Shown: positions 1-13,100 of the stretch, in pieces
How positions within the stretch are numbered: the stretch's first letter is position 1
How the letters are laid out: each line of letters starts with the position of its first letter
NCBI GenBank assembly: GCA_000310025.1
Contig: FN649727.1
Span: 8,389,308 to 8,453,307 of the forward strand
Source of the DNA: Ectocarpus siliculosus
Taxonomy: Eukaryota > Sar > Phaeophyceae > Ectocarpales > Ectocarpaceae
Direction: 5' to 3'
DNA length: 64,000 bases
The notes under the pieces: generated by a model
Database searches by the model: none
The model's input: only the letters and a program-made list of their open reading frames with translations
Told to the model about the DNA's origin: nothing
Made by a program: the position numbers and the translations under genes

Positions 1-314
1 GAAGGTCGAGGGAGGGCTTCACATCTTATAACGTACGAGACTCGATGCACTGTGTTGTCATATGCATATGTGTTGTCCTCCGAGGATGGCGCGTATCTAC
101 CATCACACTCCTCCGACCGCAGAAGTACAGGTCTTGTTTCTGATTGGCCTGCAAGGTTCCAATAGAAAGTAAAGGCCTTCATTGTGTGTGCAAACCTGTC
201 CATATTTGAGATTTCGATTGGCAAATCAACCAGTAGAATGCATGACCCTTGTCCCAGCATGACTCCGATCAAACTCCCCCTTCTTTCCACCATACTTCGT
301 CGCTTATTCCTCAG

Positions 315-1399
315 GACGTGAGGGCGTATCTCGCCGCGTCAGAGGAGCAGCAGTTCGACCTCGTTGTGGCAGCTGAGACGCTGCAGTACCTGGGGCCACT
401 GGAAACTGTGGTGGCCGACGCCTCCAAGGTCTTGAAGCCAGGAGGGTACTTTTCGTTCACCGTGGATAGACGAAGAACGAACGAGGGGGAGGAACAAGAG
501 GGAAGAGACGAGCAGGTGGGTCGGTTAAGGGGGGGAGATGTGGCACAGCAGTAGTCTGAGGGCTTCGTGGGTTCGTGACAACCGCACCTGGCTCGTTCGC
601 TGGTACTTGCCTGAGGGGAGATTTAAGATTGGCGAAACACTGCAGGCGGTGGGTTCCTTGTGTACACACCGTGGTTTATGCAGGGGAAGGTGCACTAAAT
701 ACTCATTGTTTCCGGCTAGTGCCATGTCACCTTGTGCACTATTACACTATCTTTGGCTCAAACTCGGTCTTCGTGCAAAAGTGCAGAGCAGCTATCATTG
801 GAAGTAAGAGTGTGTGGAGGGAACCTTTGCATTCGGGCCACATTTCCCCAATACGTTTGGAGGACTATTCAATCTTCCTTCTATCAAACATTTCCCGCAA
901 TAGTTATTGTAGGATTGAGCCCATTTCCGCCACGACAGTGTGTGGGGTAGACTCCCCCGGCAGGGGACATGTTCTCCTACACGATCACTTTGTGTTTTCG
1001 AAAAATATACACAACCTCAAAGAAAGACTACCCGCTGCTCGAGATAGGAATACCCCGTTGTAGATAATACCCCGTTCGGAGGGAGGTCTTGGAAGCCTAG
1101 TCTTACAGCTTTGACGTGTTGGTCAGCACGGACCATTGTAGCTCATTGTCTTGTTATTTTCTGTTCTGTCGCCTCTGCACCCCGGCGTCCGGGATTGCAC
1201 CCAGGGTCACGACGAAGATGACCCCGAGGAGGGCTACTCGTTGAAGACAGACGGCACGTACGCGTACTCCCGAGGTTACTTGGAGCGGTTAGCACGGCTT
1301 GGTGGCTACGAGATTGTGGTGTTGAAACGACACTCAACCATGGTGCAGAGAGGGGAAGCTGCCCCTGGGTACATGGGCGTGTTTCGAAAACCGGAGTAA
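315..1399 (+). CDS. SAM-dependent methyltransferase, 3' part
   Basis: Two terminal exons are visible, 315-461 and 1205-1399 (stop TAA at 1397-1399). Both boundaries are phase 0, with a CAG acceptor before 315, a GTGGAT donor after 461 and a CAG acceptor before 1205. The first exon encodes FDLVVAAETLQYLG and later VLKPGGYFSFT, the post-II and LKPGG motifs of class I methyltransferases. The second encodes GYSLKTDGTYAYSRGYLERL and a closing PGYMGVFRKPE, the usual C-terminal half of the TPR-associated methyltransferases found in bacteria and algae. The glycine-rich SAM loop and any TPR repeats must lie upstream, outside the window. The substrate cannot be told. The family call is fairly secure; the exact subfamily is inferred. 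Confidence 0.75.
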
Positions 1400-4300
1400 A
1401 GTTCAGCACTATTTAGCACGCTAGCACTCCTTGTTGGTACGAACATGGAGTATCTTTTTGTGACGTCACGGGCGGACTTGCGGAAAGACATTATTCCGAC
1501 CTGATCCTTTGTTCGAACTTGTTACCGGCGAGGCCGTTTCACTGTCACTGACGTAGAAAGTTGGTCGGCTTGTACCAGAATATGGATTCGCGCAAGGCAT
1601 GGGTTATTTTCACGAATTGACTCGGGCGTCGGAGTTCCTTGCGTTCTCTGCGAAACACGGCCGTAGTACGCCAAAGTCGACTAGACTGTTAATAGCCGAC
1701 ATACTTGTAGATAGACACACACCGTTCCGCACGAAAAGTCACAACAAGACGACGGGGGCCCGTAAACACGCCAACTGGGGTTTTCCAGCACCCGATGGAT
1801 TCCGCCAACTTCGACGGCTATTATATCGTAGCAAGAGCGAGAGGAGCAAACGCAGGTAGGTCGCAAGGAAAGGAAACGGCAAGGAAGGAAAGCAAACTCA
1901 GCCCAGCCAAGAAGTGCATGTACAACTTTGACTCACGATCTGGCATGCTGGTCGATGCTACAGGAGTAGAGCCAGGCGTGGTCGTGTTGACCGGGGGGAC
2001 GAGGTGTGGGGAGGGCAGCGTGCACTTCTTGTATCTTGTACTGCACCTGCACGGGTCGTCCCGCTGTTGGTGTGACCCTGCACGTATACAGTACGATGTG
2101 GCCATGCACACCACGTGAGTTCTCTGGCAAAACTTGACAAGTCCAGTGCTAGGAGACTTGATGGATCGACCGTGCCTACTACATACTTTGATCGAGGTGA
2201 CGTTGATTGCCCTTGAGCACTCAAGCACTCAAGAGCATAAACGCCTCATTGGTAGAGAAACTTTCGTTGACTCCCTGCTGCCCATGGCAACCTGACTCTC
2301 ATCGAAAGACGCGTGCCTTGCTATGCTCAGACTGTCGATGACGGTGTCGGTTGGCTGAGTGGGTTGTCGCCCGAATGGAGCAATGCAGACCAAAAAACAA
2401 GCAAAACACACTACTAAAAGAGACTGGGAAAACGCCAGCTGTTCATGGTAATTTCTGCTGGAAAGCGGTGGGTGTGAAGGTGATACATTTCTTCTGCCGT
2501 TTTTCGAGAGTTGTAAGTAGGCGCGTTGCGCACGTCTGTGGTCCATGGACGGTTCGTCGTTTCGGAGCATGCCGTATGGGTTTTAGAACACGCGTAGCAC
2601 AGAATGAAGTGGGTTCCTTCAAGTGAAGGCAACCGTACAAGGGCGTTGTCACCGTAGCTCTTTGCACGCACTCTCGATCAGCATCGTCGGGCGGAACCCG
2701 AACTGCGTATTCCGGCCGAAAGCTACCAAGTAGTGGTAGATATGATGAAGATCTCCACTCTGCGCGAGCCCTTTCGAGAATGAAAGTGGGGACCAAGTAC
2801 AGCACCAAGCCTTTGGGCCGGGTGTGTCCTTGAAAGGCACGTGTAACCATCCATCTCTTCCACCTCCTCTGAAAGGATTTCACCGGGATTGCCGTGTTGG
2901 CATGCAGCTCCCGCCGCCCCAACAACCTACCAACCAATCGTTCCGACAGCGTAATAAATCCTATCCACTCACAATCTTCATGGATGGCTCATCCGAAGGA
3001 GATGCATCCTGTGTGTCTGTCTGTCTGTCTGTCTGTCGGCGCGTGAATTTCGCCGTTGCCTTATGCTTGATCCGGCAGGCAAAAAAGTCCTCGCTTATCA
3101 TTTCCTACAGTTCGAGTGGAGACGCAAAGCCCAGAAAGAGAGCTCACAGGCGCTCCGGGCAAAACCCCGTAAACCTCTGTTTTTAGCACGTGGCTGTGCC
3201 ACTAAACGAGAACAACGAACGTTGTGATGGCCACCGACATGAAAAAAACAGGGAAAGCACAACAACCAAAAATGGGCAAAAGAGATGCTCATCACAAATG
3301 CTTGGGGCGAATCGAATCACGCAAAGAGCAGGACCAGCCAGCCAGCCAACAAGACCTATACTAGACCTGTGGCAGACGACAACACACACCTAAACAACGC
3401 GGTGCTTCAAATTTGGTCTGCTCACTTCTTCCAATACAGTTACAATCACCATCTGTAAAATCTCAACAACGAGACCAAAAGGGTTTCAGCACAGACAGAC
3501 TACACGCGCTACCGAAACCGTGGAAATATTTGTGTGCGCGTCGTCGGCCCAAAGACCCCCCTCCCGCAACCCCTCGTGCCCTACAGCATCCGACGCCAAC
3601 GACAAGTCCACCACCGTCTAGCCGTGGCTTTAGGGTGCCGCTCTCGCATGCCATCCCGAACTGTTTTACCTACCCAGGTCCCAATCGCTTGAACACCACT
3701 GCGTAGTAGTCAGAGTCTATTGCAGTGACCACATCTAATTTAGCAAGCTTGTTTTGTTCCACACACAATCCTTGATACAAATCTCCGCTTGACTATCTCA
3801 ATCACACAACAGACAACGAATGGATGCGATTTCGACACACAGCGCACAAAACTATGCCTAGGTATCATATTCCGCACGGACTCGTGTAATCGCGGAACTC
3901 TGTAAGGTAACAGTACCCTAGGCCGGCGGCCCACAACAGCCAAATGCCACATGGCAAAAACACAAGAATAAAAAAACAGCTGGTTTGGTTGGCAGCATCA
4001 GGGCGACCAATCTCTCCCACACGAAATACAATGACCAAGATACCAACCAAAAGTCTTGCCTGCCCCAAGCTAATATGGTAAGTAAGACAACATCCTCCGA
4101 CACCGGCAAGGCAAAGCAAAGAAAAGAACGCTCACCTATATCTACAGGTTAACCAAAATACCAAACACAGACACCGCCGTGCGAGGTGATATCTGTCTGC
4201 AAGCATGCACACGTTGGAACAGCGGAAGAAGAGGGCAAGAAGAGAGAAGACCCGAAGAAGAAAGCAGCCATGTACTTCGAAGTATGACACAACAAAACGG

Positions 4301-4611
4301 CAGGCGGGCGCGTCCAAACAGCACCACACCAGATACAACTATTCACCATGGTATATTTCCTGCGCCCCTAATTAACCTCCCGCAATCAGGGTTGACGTCT
4401 TTTCATTGGTCAACCGGCGGGGCGGAGTCACGCGCATAATTAAAAAAAGAAATCTTGTCACACACACACAAGACGAACACACAAAACGGACACACTGGGC
4501 AGGATTCGCAGGTCTACTGATTCATTCATTCACAACCCACCCCAACAGCAACACCGCCCCCTCTTGACGGCCCCTTTGCTTCTACAGTATTAGTAGTACG
4601 AACAAGGCACT
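1400..4611. other. Spacer without recognisable gene
   Basis: Between the methyltransferase stop and the DHHC stop I see no exon with family similarity or consistent splice sites on either strand. Open frames here are short and of low-complexity composition. The only clear structure is a (CTGT)n microsatellite at about 3013-3037. The stretch probably holds the 3' UTR of each neighbour. Confidence 0.6.
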
Positions 4612-7600
4612 TCAAACGTCCTCGTAATCGTGCCTTCGGGCAGCAGGAGGCTCCCGGAAGCCGAGGATCCGTTCTCTCTGGGGCTTGCGGAAGTGCGGGT
4701 CCGTGGGGAAAATCCACATGAGCTTGTTCCCGTCTCCGAAAATGTCGGCCCAACGCAAGGGGCGGAAGTCCTCGGGTCCCCCCCTGACTCTCCCCTCTTT
4801 TCTCCTGCGCTGCATCCTGTCCACCGTGCCCAGACCAGTGATGACTCCGTGGAACTGGTTCAGCAGCATGCTGAGCGTGAAGACCATTGCCGCGGCGGCA
4901 ATCACCAGCACCGCTCGGATCAGGTTCGCCGTGAGGGTGCTGTAGTCGTCGCAGTACTCCTCCGCCACGCACTCCACGAAGTGGTAAAGCACGAGGCCGA
5001 TCGCGTACCCCGTGACTGCCAGCACGTAGAAGAGGAACAGGATGAAGTACTTCTGGTTTGCAATCCCCACGCAGTTGTTCATCCACGGGCAATGGTGGTC
5101 CATTCTCACCACGCAGCGGCCACAGAGCCGGCAGTGATGGGCTCTGCATTGCCATTGCCACCAGACAGGAAAAACAGGGCGCGCCGAGGGGTAAGAGGAA
5201 CGTCACATCGCGGTTGCGGCAAAGTGTATGCATACGAAAGCCAAAAAAGTGGCAAAACAGTAGTAAATAGTAGAGAAACGGCCAGTAAAGGGGATCGGGT
5301 AGGACGAGATGGGATTAGGGATGACCCTGGGTGGAGCTCTTGTTTCGTCCATGTGTACATTATAATGGAAGGATTGTGCTCGTGCGAGGGCTGTTGGTCT
5401 CGGACAACGCACACGTTCAAGGTAAAGGTGAAGCATGTATGTAGTATGATACCAGCCCTCCCTGTCACACCTTCACTAGGCTGTTCTTCAGACGCTTGCC
5501 TCCGTGAAGCGTAGTCGGGGAGAAGAGAAAATAAGGGGGGTACTTTAGCAGTAGTGCTCATTTTCGCAGGCGGCAAACGCAGCACAAAGGATAAAGGATG
5601 GTGCCAGAGCATCATAGCTACGGGGACATCAAAACATGGTTCTACAAGAAGGGTTTGGACCCGCCCAGCCACACATCGCCGACGGGGGCAAGGAAAGTGT
5701 GATAACTTAAACAGAATCAATGAATTAATATATCGGGTTAGATAATATAACTTGTTTTAGACCGGTCCGCTGCATAACACCACACCTGGTTCCGAAATGT
5801 CGAAACATCGCGTCGGAGCTTGGGGTTGAATGCAAAGAACGAATTCTGCCTGAAACGCAAAAGGCCGAGGGCGACGTACGTCGCATGTTGAAATGACTCA
5901 TGCACTGCTACCGACATCGCTGTTGGGCGTGTTGAACTTCGCAACTCTAGTCTCTAGTCTTTGCAGTGCAGCAATGGGGGTCAGCCAATCAGACAACGGC
6001 GTTCCGGCCACATCATTTCCACGCTTCCGCACGACGTATTGTACGGCAGTATGGTGGACGAACTTGGCACGCAGGAAAGCAACACAACCTCAGGGAATCG
6101 TGTAGCATGCCACCCTGGCCATTAGTGCCGCCAATGAAGCTCTAGACTAAAGCGCGTGCCATGTCGTGCATTCTTGGAACACGATACTGTAGAAGGTAAA
6201 ACCATGGCCAATGTTTGGCATCACGCAGGAGTCATTGTGCGTGACCTCGTATATAATGCTGCTGAAACACTCATTTTCTTGGGTACAACACAGCAGCGGC
6301 AGTGTAACTCAGGCAGGAAGAGGCCATTGCTGTAACAGAACAGGAGTGCACATTTGAGCACATGGAGAATTGGGGATACCACAGCAGTAGGGCCTCACCA
6401 CAGGTGCTGTAACCTCTGCCTCTAACTATGATAAGCCAGTACTGACGACTCACTTGGTTCATCACTCGAAAAATTATGCAGGAGGGAGCGGGATGTGCTG
6501 TCAATGTCCAACCAAAGGGCTAATATTAACGTTTATCAAAATCGTCCTCCGACAGGTAGATGTGCATTTGCATCGATGTTCTCTTTGACAGACCATGTGT
6601 AACCATTGTAAAAAACAACAACGACGACTTCATCTCTTATCTGCGGAGTCTAGGCTGCACTATTGTGATGTACATCGGAGATACCTATTGCAAATACAGC
6701 GATAGGAGATGTGCACAGGTATCTCCGATGTACATACAATAGAAGATGTAGCAAGCATACTGTGTGAAACCTTGTAGACTAAAAGGCCAACTGGTGATTG
6801 GCGCCTTGCACAGCACGCGAAATCCGTACCCGTTGAACTATCGCATCGACTGCATCGTATTTATTTTTTGCCGAAGAGCTCTGCTGGCACACGGCTTAGG
6901 CAGATGGTTCATCCTTCATCCTTCGTTGTCCCTTCCATCTATGTATGATCTACTTGCCCGCTGGTTCAAAAATCTGTCTGGGAAATCGTAGACATACAGG
7001 TATTTAGCTTTTTCTGACGCTATGAATTCATTGCTAATCTGTCTCTGACTCTTTTCTATGATAGAGATGGATTCGTTGTGTCATATTAAGGAAAAAAAAA
7101 AAATCTGCTTCCGCGTGTCTTTTTTTTCTTTGGAAGGAGAGAATGACGCCGATGGGTTGATTCGCTGGTTCTTCCGCCTCCAAAGTTGTTCGCGCGCCAA
7201 ATGTTCCAACGTGCCAACAGCAGCAATGAACGGTTTGCGTCCGCAGATACCACTTCTTCCTTTGACTACGCAAGATTGTTGGGTACGGAAAGGGGTCGAT
7301 AGAAATTCGCACGTGTGGCTGTCGGTGAAAATGGCCGTGCCCATGGGTGATGATGGCTAGACTCCCTGTCACAAGTACTGTATGTACGGTACGCGGTATC
7401 GACACCAATCATGCAGGTATAATTTGGTTCTTGGCAAAACTTTCGTTCCGTGTTCCGTATTATGTGTACAGAGGTACATACATGACATCGCATGTACGGC
7501 GGATGGCGGCCCAACCTCCCAACGCTCCCACCTGGTGGGCTTGTACGACTCGCATCGCCCGCACAGCGTGTGGTTCGCCGCCGCCGCCCCTTCCTCGCTC

Positions 7601-8359
7601 TCCTCCCTCAGAGGCAAGGCCGCCCTCGGGACTACGCCCGGTTCCGAAAGCATCGTCTTGAGGTGGCACCATACGGCCATCACGGTTAGGATTGTGTAGA
7701 TCACAGCGTTCGCTATGACGAAATTGCCCGTGAAGAAAACCACCCACAACACCACGAACTCCCCGTACGCCAGCGCGGCGCTGCATCGCGACGCAGCAGC
7801 AGCAGCAGCAAAGTAAGGCAGCAAACAGCGTTCCGTAAGAGGGCCTGACAAACACGCAAGATTTGCGGCGCTCGCAAAAGAGGCGGCGAGAAACTACTAC
7901 AACTGCTGTATGCATGCAATAGAGGGACCAAAAGGTACAGCAGCAGTAGGGTAATACAAACTTCAAGACAAATTGCTCCAGAAAAATACGAGAAAAAGCA
8001 AGGCAGCGTTGCTTGGTCGCAGAACGCGTTGCCTAGCTGACTACCCCAACCACTTGAGACGCCATCTCCCCCTCTGAAGCCGAGGGCGCACCAAATACTA
8101 CCCCACGACTGACGCCAAAGTCCACAGCAGAGGCTACTCACAGCGCCATGGTGGCCATGATGACGCCCATGGTGTCGGCGCGATTGCACCATATGCGTGA
8201 CCCTTCAGAGGTGCCGCAGCTGAAGGCAGAGGAAGAGGGAGACGAGTAGTCGTGTCCCTCTCGTCCGGCATCGTCGTGGTCGTGGTCGTCCATGAACGAT
8301 GTCCTGGGCGTAGGAGCCATGGCCTCGGACCTCATCGGCCCCGAACGAAGGTGGTGCAA
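4612..8359 (-). CDS. DHHC-type protein S-palmitoyltransferase
   Basis: Three exons on the minus strand: 8359-8142, 7780-7532 and 5143-4612 (stop). Phases match at both junctions and the joined frame gives 332 residues, a normal DHHC length. The cysteine-rich domain is split by the second intron: [11 protein letters not shown] ends exon 2 and [10 protein letters not shown], then the catalytic [13 protein letters not shown], open exon 3. Two hydrophobic segments precede it (exon 1-2 junction and [19 protein letters not shown] onward), and two follow it ([19 protein letters not shown] and [17 protein letters not shown]), the four-span layout of the family. The enzyme transfers palmitate to protein cysteines on Golgi or other membranes. 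The N-terminus is acidic and His/Asp-rich. The first Met at 8359 is taken as start; later Mets in exon 1 are possible. Confidence 0.93.
6660..6742. repeat. Inverted repeat (hairpin) in DHHC intron 2
   Basis: The left arm 6660-6686 and right arm 6717-6742 are reverse complements except for one unpaired base, with a loop of about 30 nt. The inner 19 bp (6668-6686 against 6717-6735) are perfect. It lies inside the 2.4-kb second intron of the DHHC gene. It could be a small foldback element or a small-RNA precursor; nothing else in the sequence decides. Confidence 0.8.
7051..7090 (+). repeat. Dispersed 40-bp repeat, copy 1
   Basis: This 40-bp stretch reappears at 33428-33467 in the same orientation with a single mismatch, and both copies are followed by A-rich sequence. 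Similarity stops sharply on both sides. It lies in DHHC intron 2. The A-rich tail suggests the 3' end of a short retroposed element, but no full element is recognisable. Confidence 0.75.
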
Positions 8360-9182
8360 AGAGATGCTTCGGTGATCGTGGAGGCAGATGGCACACAGCA
8401 GATATCCTGTCCAGCAGGAGAGAGCTGAGAGAGGTAGAGACGCAAAACAGGTGATTTGTCCGCGCCGAAATCTTATCCGCGGGTCCCCTCGAAGCAGCCA
8501 AGGGAGAGATCAGATCTGCTGTGTCGCGCTGCGGCTGCGTCAGCGTGTTGTGTGTCTTCTCTCTTGTTCTGCTTTTCTACGCACTCGATCCTGCTGATTC
8601 ACAACCATGCGGGATCGGCATGAGCGATGAGTTCACTGCTTCGTCCTGCCGAGAGCTTTGTTCGATCGACACAATAACATGTGACAACAGCAAGCAGCAG
8701 CAGCTAAGTTCTGTAACCGCCGCTGTACCTTTTTACGCACAGTCTAGGTTCTGGAAATCAAGGCGGCCGTCGTGTGATCCATACGTATATCTCACCTGTT
8801 ATCCGACACGCTACTGCTGTAGCTGTCTGGACTCACTTAATGGGAAGTGCGGCAAGCGTCCAAGGCGGAGGAACGCTGACAACGACACCGCACTATGAAC
8901 AAGAGCGCCTTCCTACCATAGAGGTGATCCCAAACCCGGCCTTCCGTAGACACTATTAGTCAGTCACGGATCTTACGCGGAATGTATTGTTGTTGTCTTC
9001 ACATTAAAACATTCGGTGAACGGAAAGATATGAACAGGTTGTTTGTTGGATACCCCCTGGGGAAAAAGTCTGCAATATGTACATACCGTAAGGATGCTAG
9101 GACGCGAGAGAACGCACGGGGGTGCGATCGATTTTTAAATGATTTTGGTGCGATATCACCTGTGCGTGCGATATATCACGGT

Positions 9183-9240
9183 CCCGTGCGATATCGAACT
9201 ACTTACTGTAAATGATATGGTTCTTGGTTTTCATCGCACG
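9183..9240 (+). repeat. GTGCGATA-rich repeat, copy A
   Basis: This begins with CCCGTGCGATA and ends with GGTTCTTGGTTTTCATCGCACG. The same layout recurs at 9854-9904. Around it (9110-9275) the imperfect palindrome GTGCGATATCAC occurs several times in varied form. Confidence 0.6.
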
Positions 9241-9853
9241 GGGAGTGAGTGCGGTATCACCTCTACGTGCGACACTGAGTAAGTAAACAACAAACCCTAC
9301 AGCAGCAGTCGTAGTCTCGTGGGTGCGATCGCTGGGGATGATGTGTAGATCGCGATCTTGCTGTGTGGACCAGTACCAAGTAGAGAGCAGGTTGGATGTA
9401 TGCACATTGGAAGGTGCACACCAGCAATGAGTAGCGAGAATAACAGTAGCGCCGGTTAGGTTTGAAAGAAAACGATAGACTACTACTTACTTTAGTTGTA
9501 GTCTTTTGCAGATCATGATCGACTTGCCTTCCCCCTTTGTCGTCGGCATCCTTTTGTTTTTCCCCCTGCATTTTGTCCGTCACGAGTACTCGTTATCTTT
9601 TGTCAGCAGACTTTCGTAGCTGTTGATGATGTCAAATGCTTGCATCAATGAATGAATAACAACGTGACCAAATGACAGTATTTTCTGGCTCCTTGTTTTT
9701 CATGTTTTCCATTGTTTCTCTAATTGGTACGTGATGCCGCCATACTCACAGCACCGTTCACGATACCGCGAAGTACCTCTTGCGCAGCGAGTTCCCCGGA
9801 GCCACTCGCGGCTGGGTAACAGTGATATCGCACCCCCGCACGATATCACCGAA

Positions 9854-9904
9854 CCCCGTGCGATAATCGAATTAAATCACTTGGTTCTTGGTTTTTATCG
9901 CACG
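9854..9904 (+). repeat. GTGCGATA-rich repeat, copy B
   Basis: Direct-orientation relative of 9183-9240, sharing CCCGTGCGATA at the left and the GGTTCTTGGTTTTYATCGCACG block at the right, with a shorter middle. It is again surrounded by GTGCGAT/ATCGCAC words. The two copies could be ends of one degraded insertion of about 0.7 kb or members of a dispersed family. Confidence 0.55.
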
Positions 9905-10142
9905 TGGGTGCGATGTGACCGAACCGTGCTTTCTCTCGCACCCTTCCGGAACTTCTACTCGTGAGCGCTGAAAATGTGCCCGTCATAGGATATACGGACA
10001 TCTTTGTCCCTGTACAGTTTGTCCGTGCAGCAGCAACACACTGGCACTTACTGTCTCTGTTTTGTCCGCCCGTCTCTATAAAATAGTGCACGCTGAAAGG
10101 TCTACCTGGGGCCATAGAAGAATCGATTTACGTTAGGGACAG

Positions 10143-13100
10143 ATGGCCTGTCATCATAGATCCAGAGGGACAGGCGACGCGATACTTGCGCTACCAACGC
10201 GGTGCTTTGCTTTTAGGAGACAACCGCGATGACATGGAGAAGGACAACCTCCGAGCGCGACTCGTGGCGTGTTTGATGCATGGTGGAAATTTCTGTGTGG
10301 TGTTCCAGTCTCTGGCAGGAGTGCACTTCGAGGACCTTTTCGATGAGGATCGTTTTCCGGCAGGGGTTCTGGACCGCCGACGGGTGTTCCTCGAAGAAAC
10401 GTAAGCTATATGTAGACTAATAGTCTACAGAGTATATAGGCTGGTAATTCGTGCTTACAGCTAGCCTTGTCGCATGCACAAGCATCTTCTGAAGTACGAT
10501 TTATCATCGACGTGTACAGTTTGGGTGGCTTTCGTGTAGGTAGTCGAAATGATGAGAACCGGGGAGTAAGAAGAGCCGGCGGTGTTTTTCTGTTGGGATA
10601 TCGTAGTCTGTCTCGGTACACCCGGAGCCGCATGCTTTGTTGTTCCGATCTCATTCGTACTGGTCCAGCTGACGCGGATGGATGTCTTCCGTGGCCTCAG
10701 GCTAACTACATGTACACTCCCCAGAGAGAGTGCACATGAAGAAATTCAAAGCATTGTACGCAAAGGATCTAGCACAAACAATACAACAGTCTCGTCTTGC
10801 TAGTTCGTTTCCATCACGAGGGGCCACTCCATACCCCGCTCATCTATCTGTAATTTGACAGAGTTTAGCTATGCTTTCGTATGGTATGCCGACAGATTGC
10901 AGCGAGTCACCATCGGCTACTCTCCTTCGTACCTATCATCCAAGAAGCATGATACCACGGGCTTCTCTCGAGGTTGCCTCTTTTTCACTCTGCCACAGAA
11001 CGTGCAGCACTTGTCCGAATTCGATATCCAGCAATGCCGAACTTCCATGCCCGATGAACATCCCGGCAGGTGGGGAAAACTCTTGCGACCGGACAAGGGA
11101 GATCCCACTCCCGATCTCTTTCTCCCCCGAGACGACTTCACTTTCATCGTGGTCACAGGCAAGGAGGAAGCTCTACCAGAGGAAGTTCTGGCATGGATGA
11201 CGACCATACGTGTGGGGGACGTCGAGCAGCAAGCCGAAGGCGGGGACAAGGATGCTAAAGTCGACCAAGAGCTCGCAGGTCTCTTCGGCGCACCGGAGGT
11301 CAAGCGAATATCCAAGGCGATGGTAGAGGCGGCGTTTGATGGGTGAGCGACATGTCTCTGACGCCCGAATCTTTCGACGTTGCGAAACGTAGTACGCGGG
11401 TGATGATGCTGTCGCTTGTAATTCCCTTCTTCATAGCCGGCGACTACATCTCACTTGGTACTGCAGTACGGGTGACCCTTTTGCGTTCGCCCAAGCATTG
11501 GGCAGTGAAGGAGCAATGCTGTGAACTTGGTGCTCCGCGCCTGACCCCCGTCAGATTTCTCTCCATCTCTCTTCGTTCCGTTTGCAACAACCCCACTTCT
11601 CGTCGACGTGGAAGAGAACTGGACGAGGTGAAGAATTGGCTGGACAAAGGATTTCACGTCGAAAGCGCAGGTACAGTGTAAACGATGGAGACAGTTGGAG
11701 TGCGTCGTCACACTAAATAGTGAAAATTCCTATGAAAATTCCCTCAAGGATACAATATCCCCTAGCAAAGTCTGTCGAGGACGGTAGATTCCCTCTTTCA
11801 CATGAAACATCCACGCTTACGAACGCGACTAGACAATTATGCGGACAACCCCTGGGCCAGATACACTAGACCACACATGGCAACCGTATCAGCTCCTACT
11901 TTGCCAATTTGACAGATGGGCGCGGGCACACCAGCATCAGCGAGGCGGCGGCGCAAGGCCACGATGACCTGATACGGTTGCTTTTGGCCGAAGGAGCAAA
12001 CCCCAACGCGCTGAATGACAGCGGGCGTTCAGCCTTGTGGCGATCTTGCTACAATGGACACGCGGGGGCCCTGAAGCTTCTCCTTGAAGCGGGCGCAGAT
12101 CCATCTTTTCGAGACAAAGTGAGCCGTGCCAACGCTGTACGGGATGTCATACAATAGGGGGTTCTAAAACAACCGCCTACGGTGCCAGTCATCCGTCTAC
12201 ACAGTGCAGCCGTTCCACTTCGATGGTCGAAGCGTGGCATCTTGCGATGTTCATTTGCGCTGCAGCACGCGAGTGATCCCGATTCTAGTTTCCCAGGCTG
12301 TGCTAGCCGACTCGTTGCTTTCCGGAATCGATGCTGAACCTCCGGCACCAACACATCAACCACCATTGTTTTGCTTCTTGTACGTCCTGACATGAAGGTA
12401 TCTCACGAGGGCCCCTATGACGTGGCCAAAACCGACGAAATCCGAGGGATTCTGGACGCGTGGGACCCTGAGGTGACCACTCGCTTGTGTGAAGAGCGCA
12501 AGAAACAGATGCGGGCGAGGGCGGAGGAGCGCCTGACCACAGCGGCAGAGCGAGATCACCTCGCACGCACCATCATTCAGGACGAGCTGATCGACAAAGC
12601 TGTCGCCGGCGACGTTCCCGGGCTCAAGGAGCAGCTGACCGAGCTTGCGGATGACGCTGAGATGACCGGACAGCGGCCTAGGGCCACGTGCGAAGTGAGG
12701 GACCCTCGAGGGATGACTTTGCTCTCGCTGGCCGCGCAACACGACCGGTCGGGGGTGGTGGAGCTACTCCTGACGCACTGGAAGACCTGCGACGACAGCA
12801 GCAGCACGTTTGGAGGAACTCCGGGGACGTTGAGCTGGCAATGCAGAGTGTTCAGGGCTAACCCGAACTCGAGGTGAGAGGGTTCTTTATTTCTGCATAA
12901 ACAGGAGGACAGAGAGGGGCATGCCCTGCTTCAAGGGGGCATGGTTCCGGTACGTAAGGCAGCCTGAAGTCCAAAATATACCAACACCATTTCACCTCGA
13001 AAGTATGGGATCCAGTTGTGCCCACTCTTTCACCCTGTGCCGAGGATCCCTTCTTTCGGCATGAAACACAGCACTAGAAAGGATTGTGTACGCAGCCTGC

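Larger units (their letters stand above)
8360..10142. other. Spacer, or unresolved 5' part of the next gene
   Basis: This spans from the DHHC start codon to the first recognisable exon of the IQANK1-like gene. The missing 5' exons of that gene could lie here, but I could not find any with matching phase and similarity. The stretch carries the GTGCGATATCAC-rich repeats at about 9120-9330 and 9815-9935. A Cys-rich open frame at 8521-8898 begins with GTG and has no other support. Confidence 0.5.

Noticed and set aside
4630-5514. 294-codon open frame on the plus strand over the DHHC last exon
   Set aside because: It is the antisense shadow of a well-supported GC-rich exon and shows no family similarity.
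8521-8898. Cys-rich frame with a hydrophobic start, like a small secreted protein
   Set aside because: It begins with GTG, has no in-frame ATG before the hydrophobic part, and no splice or family support.
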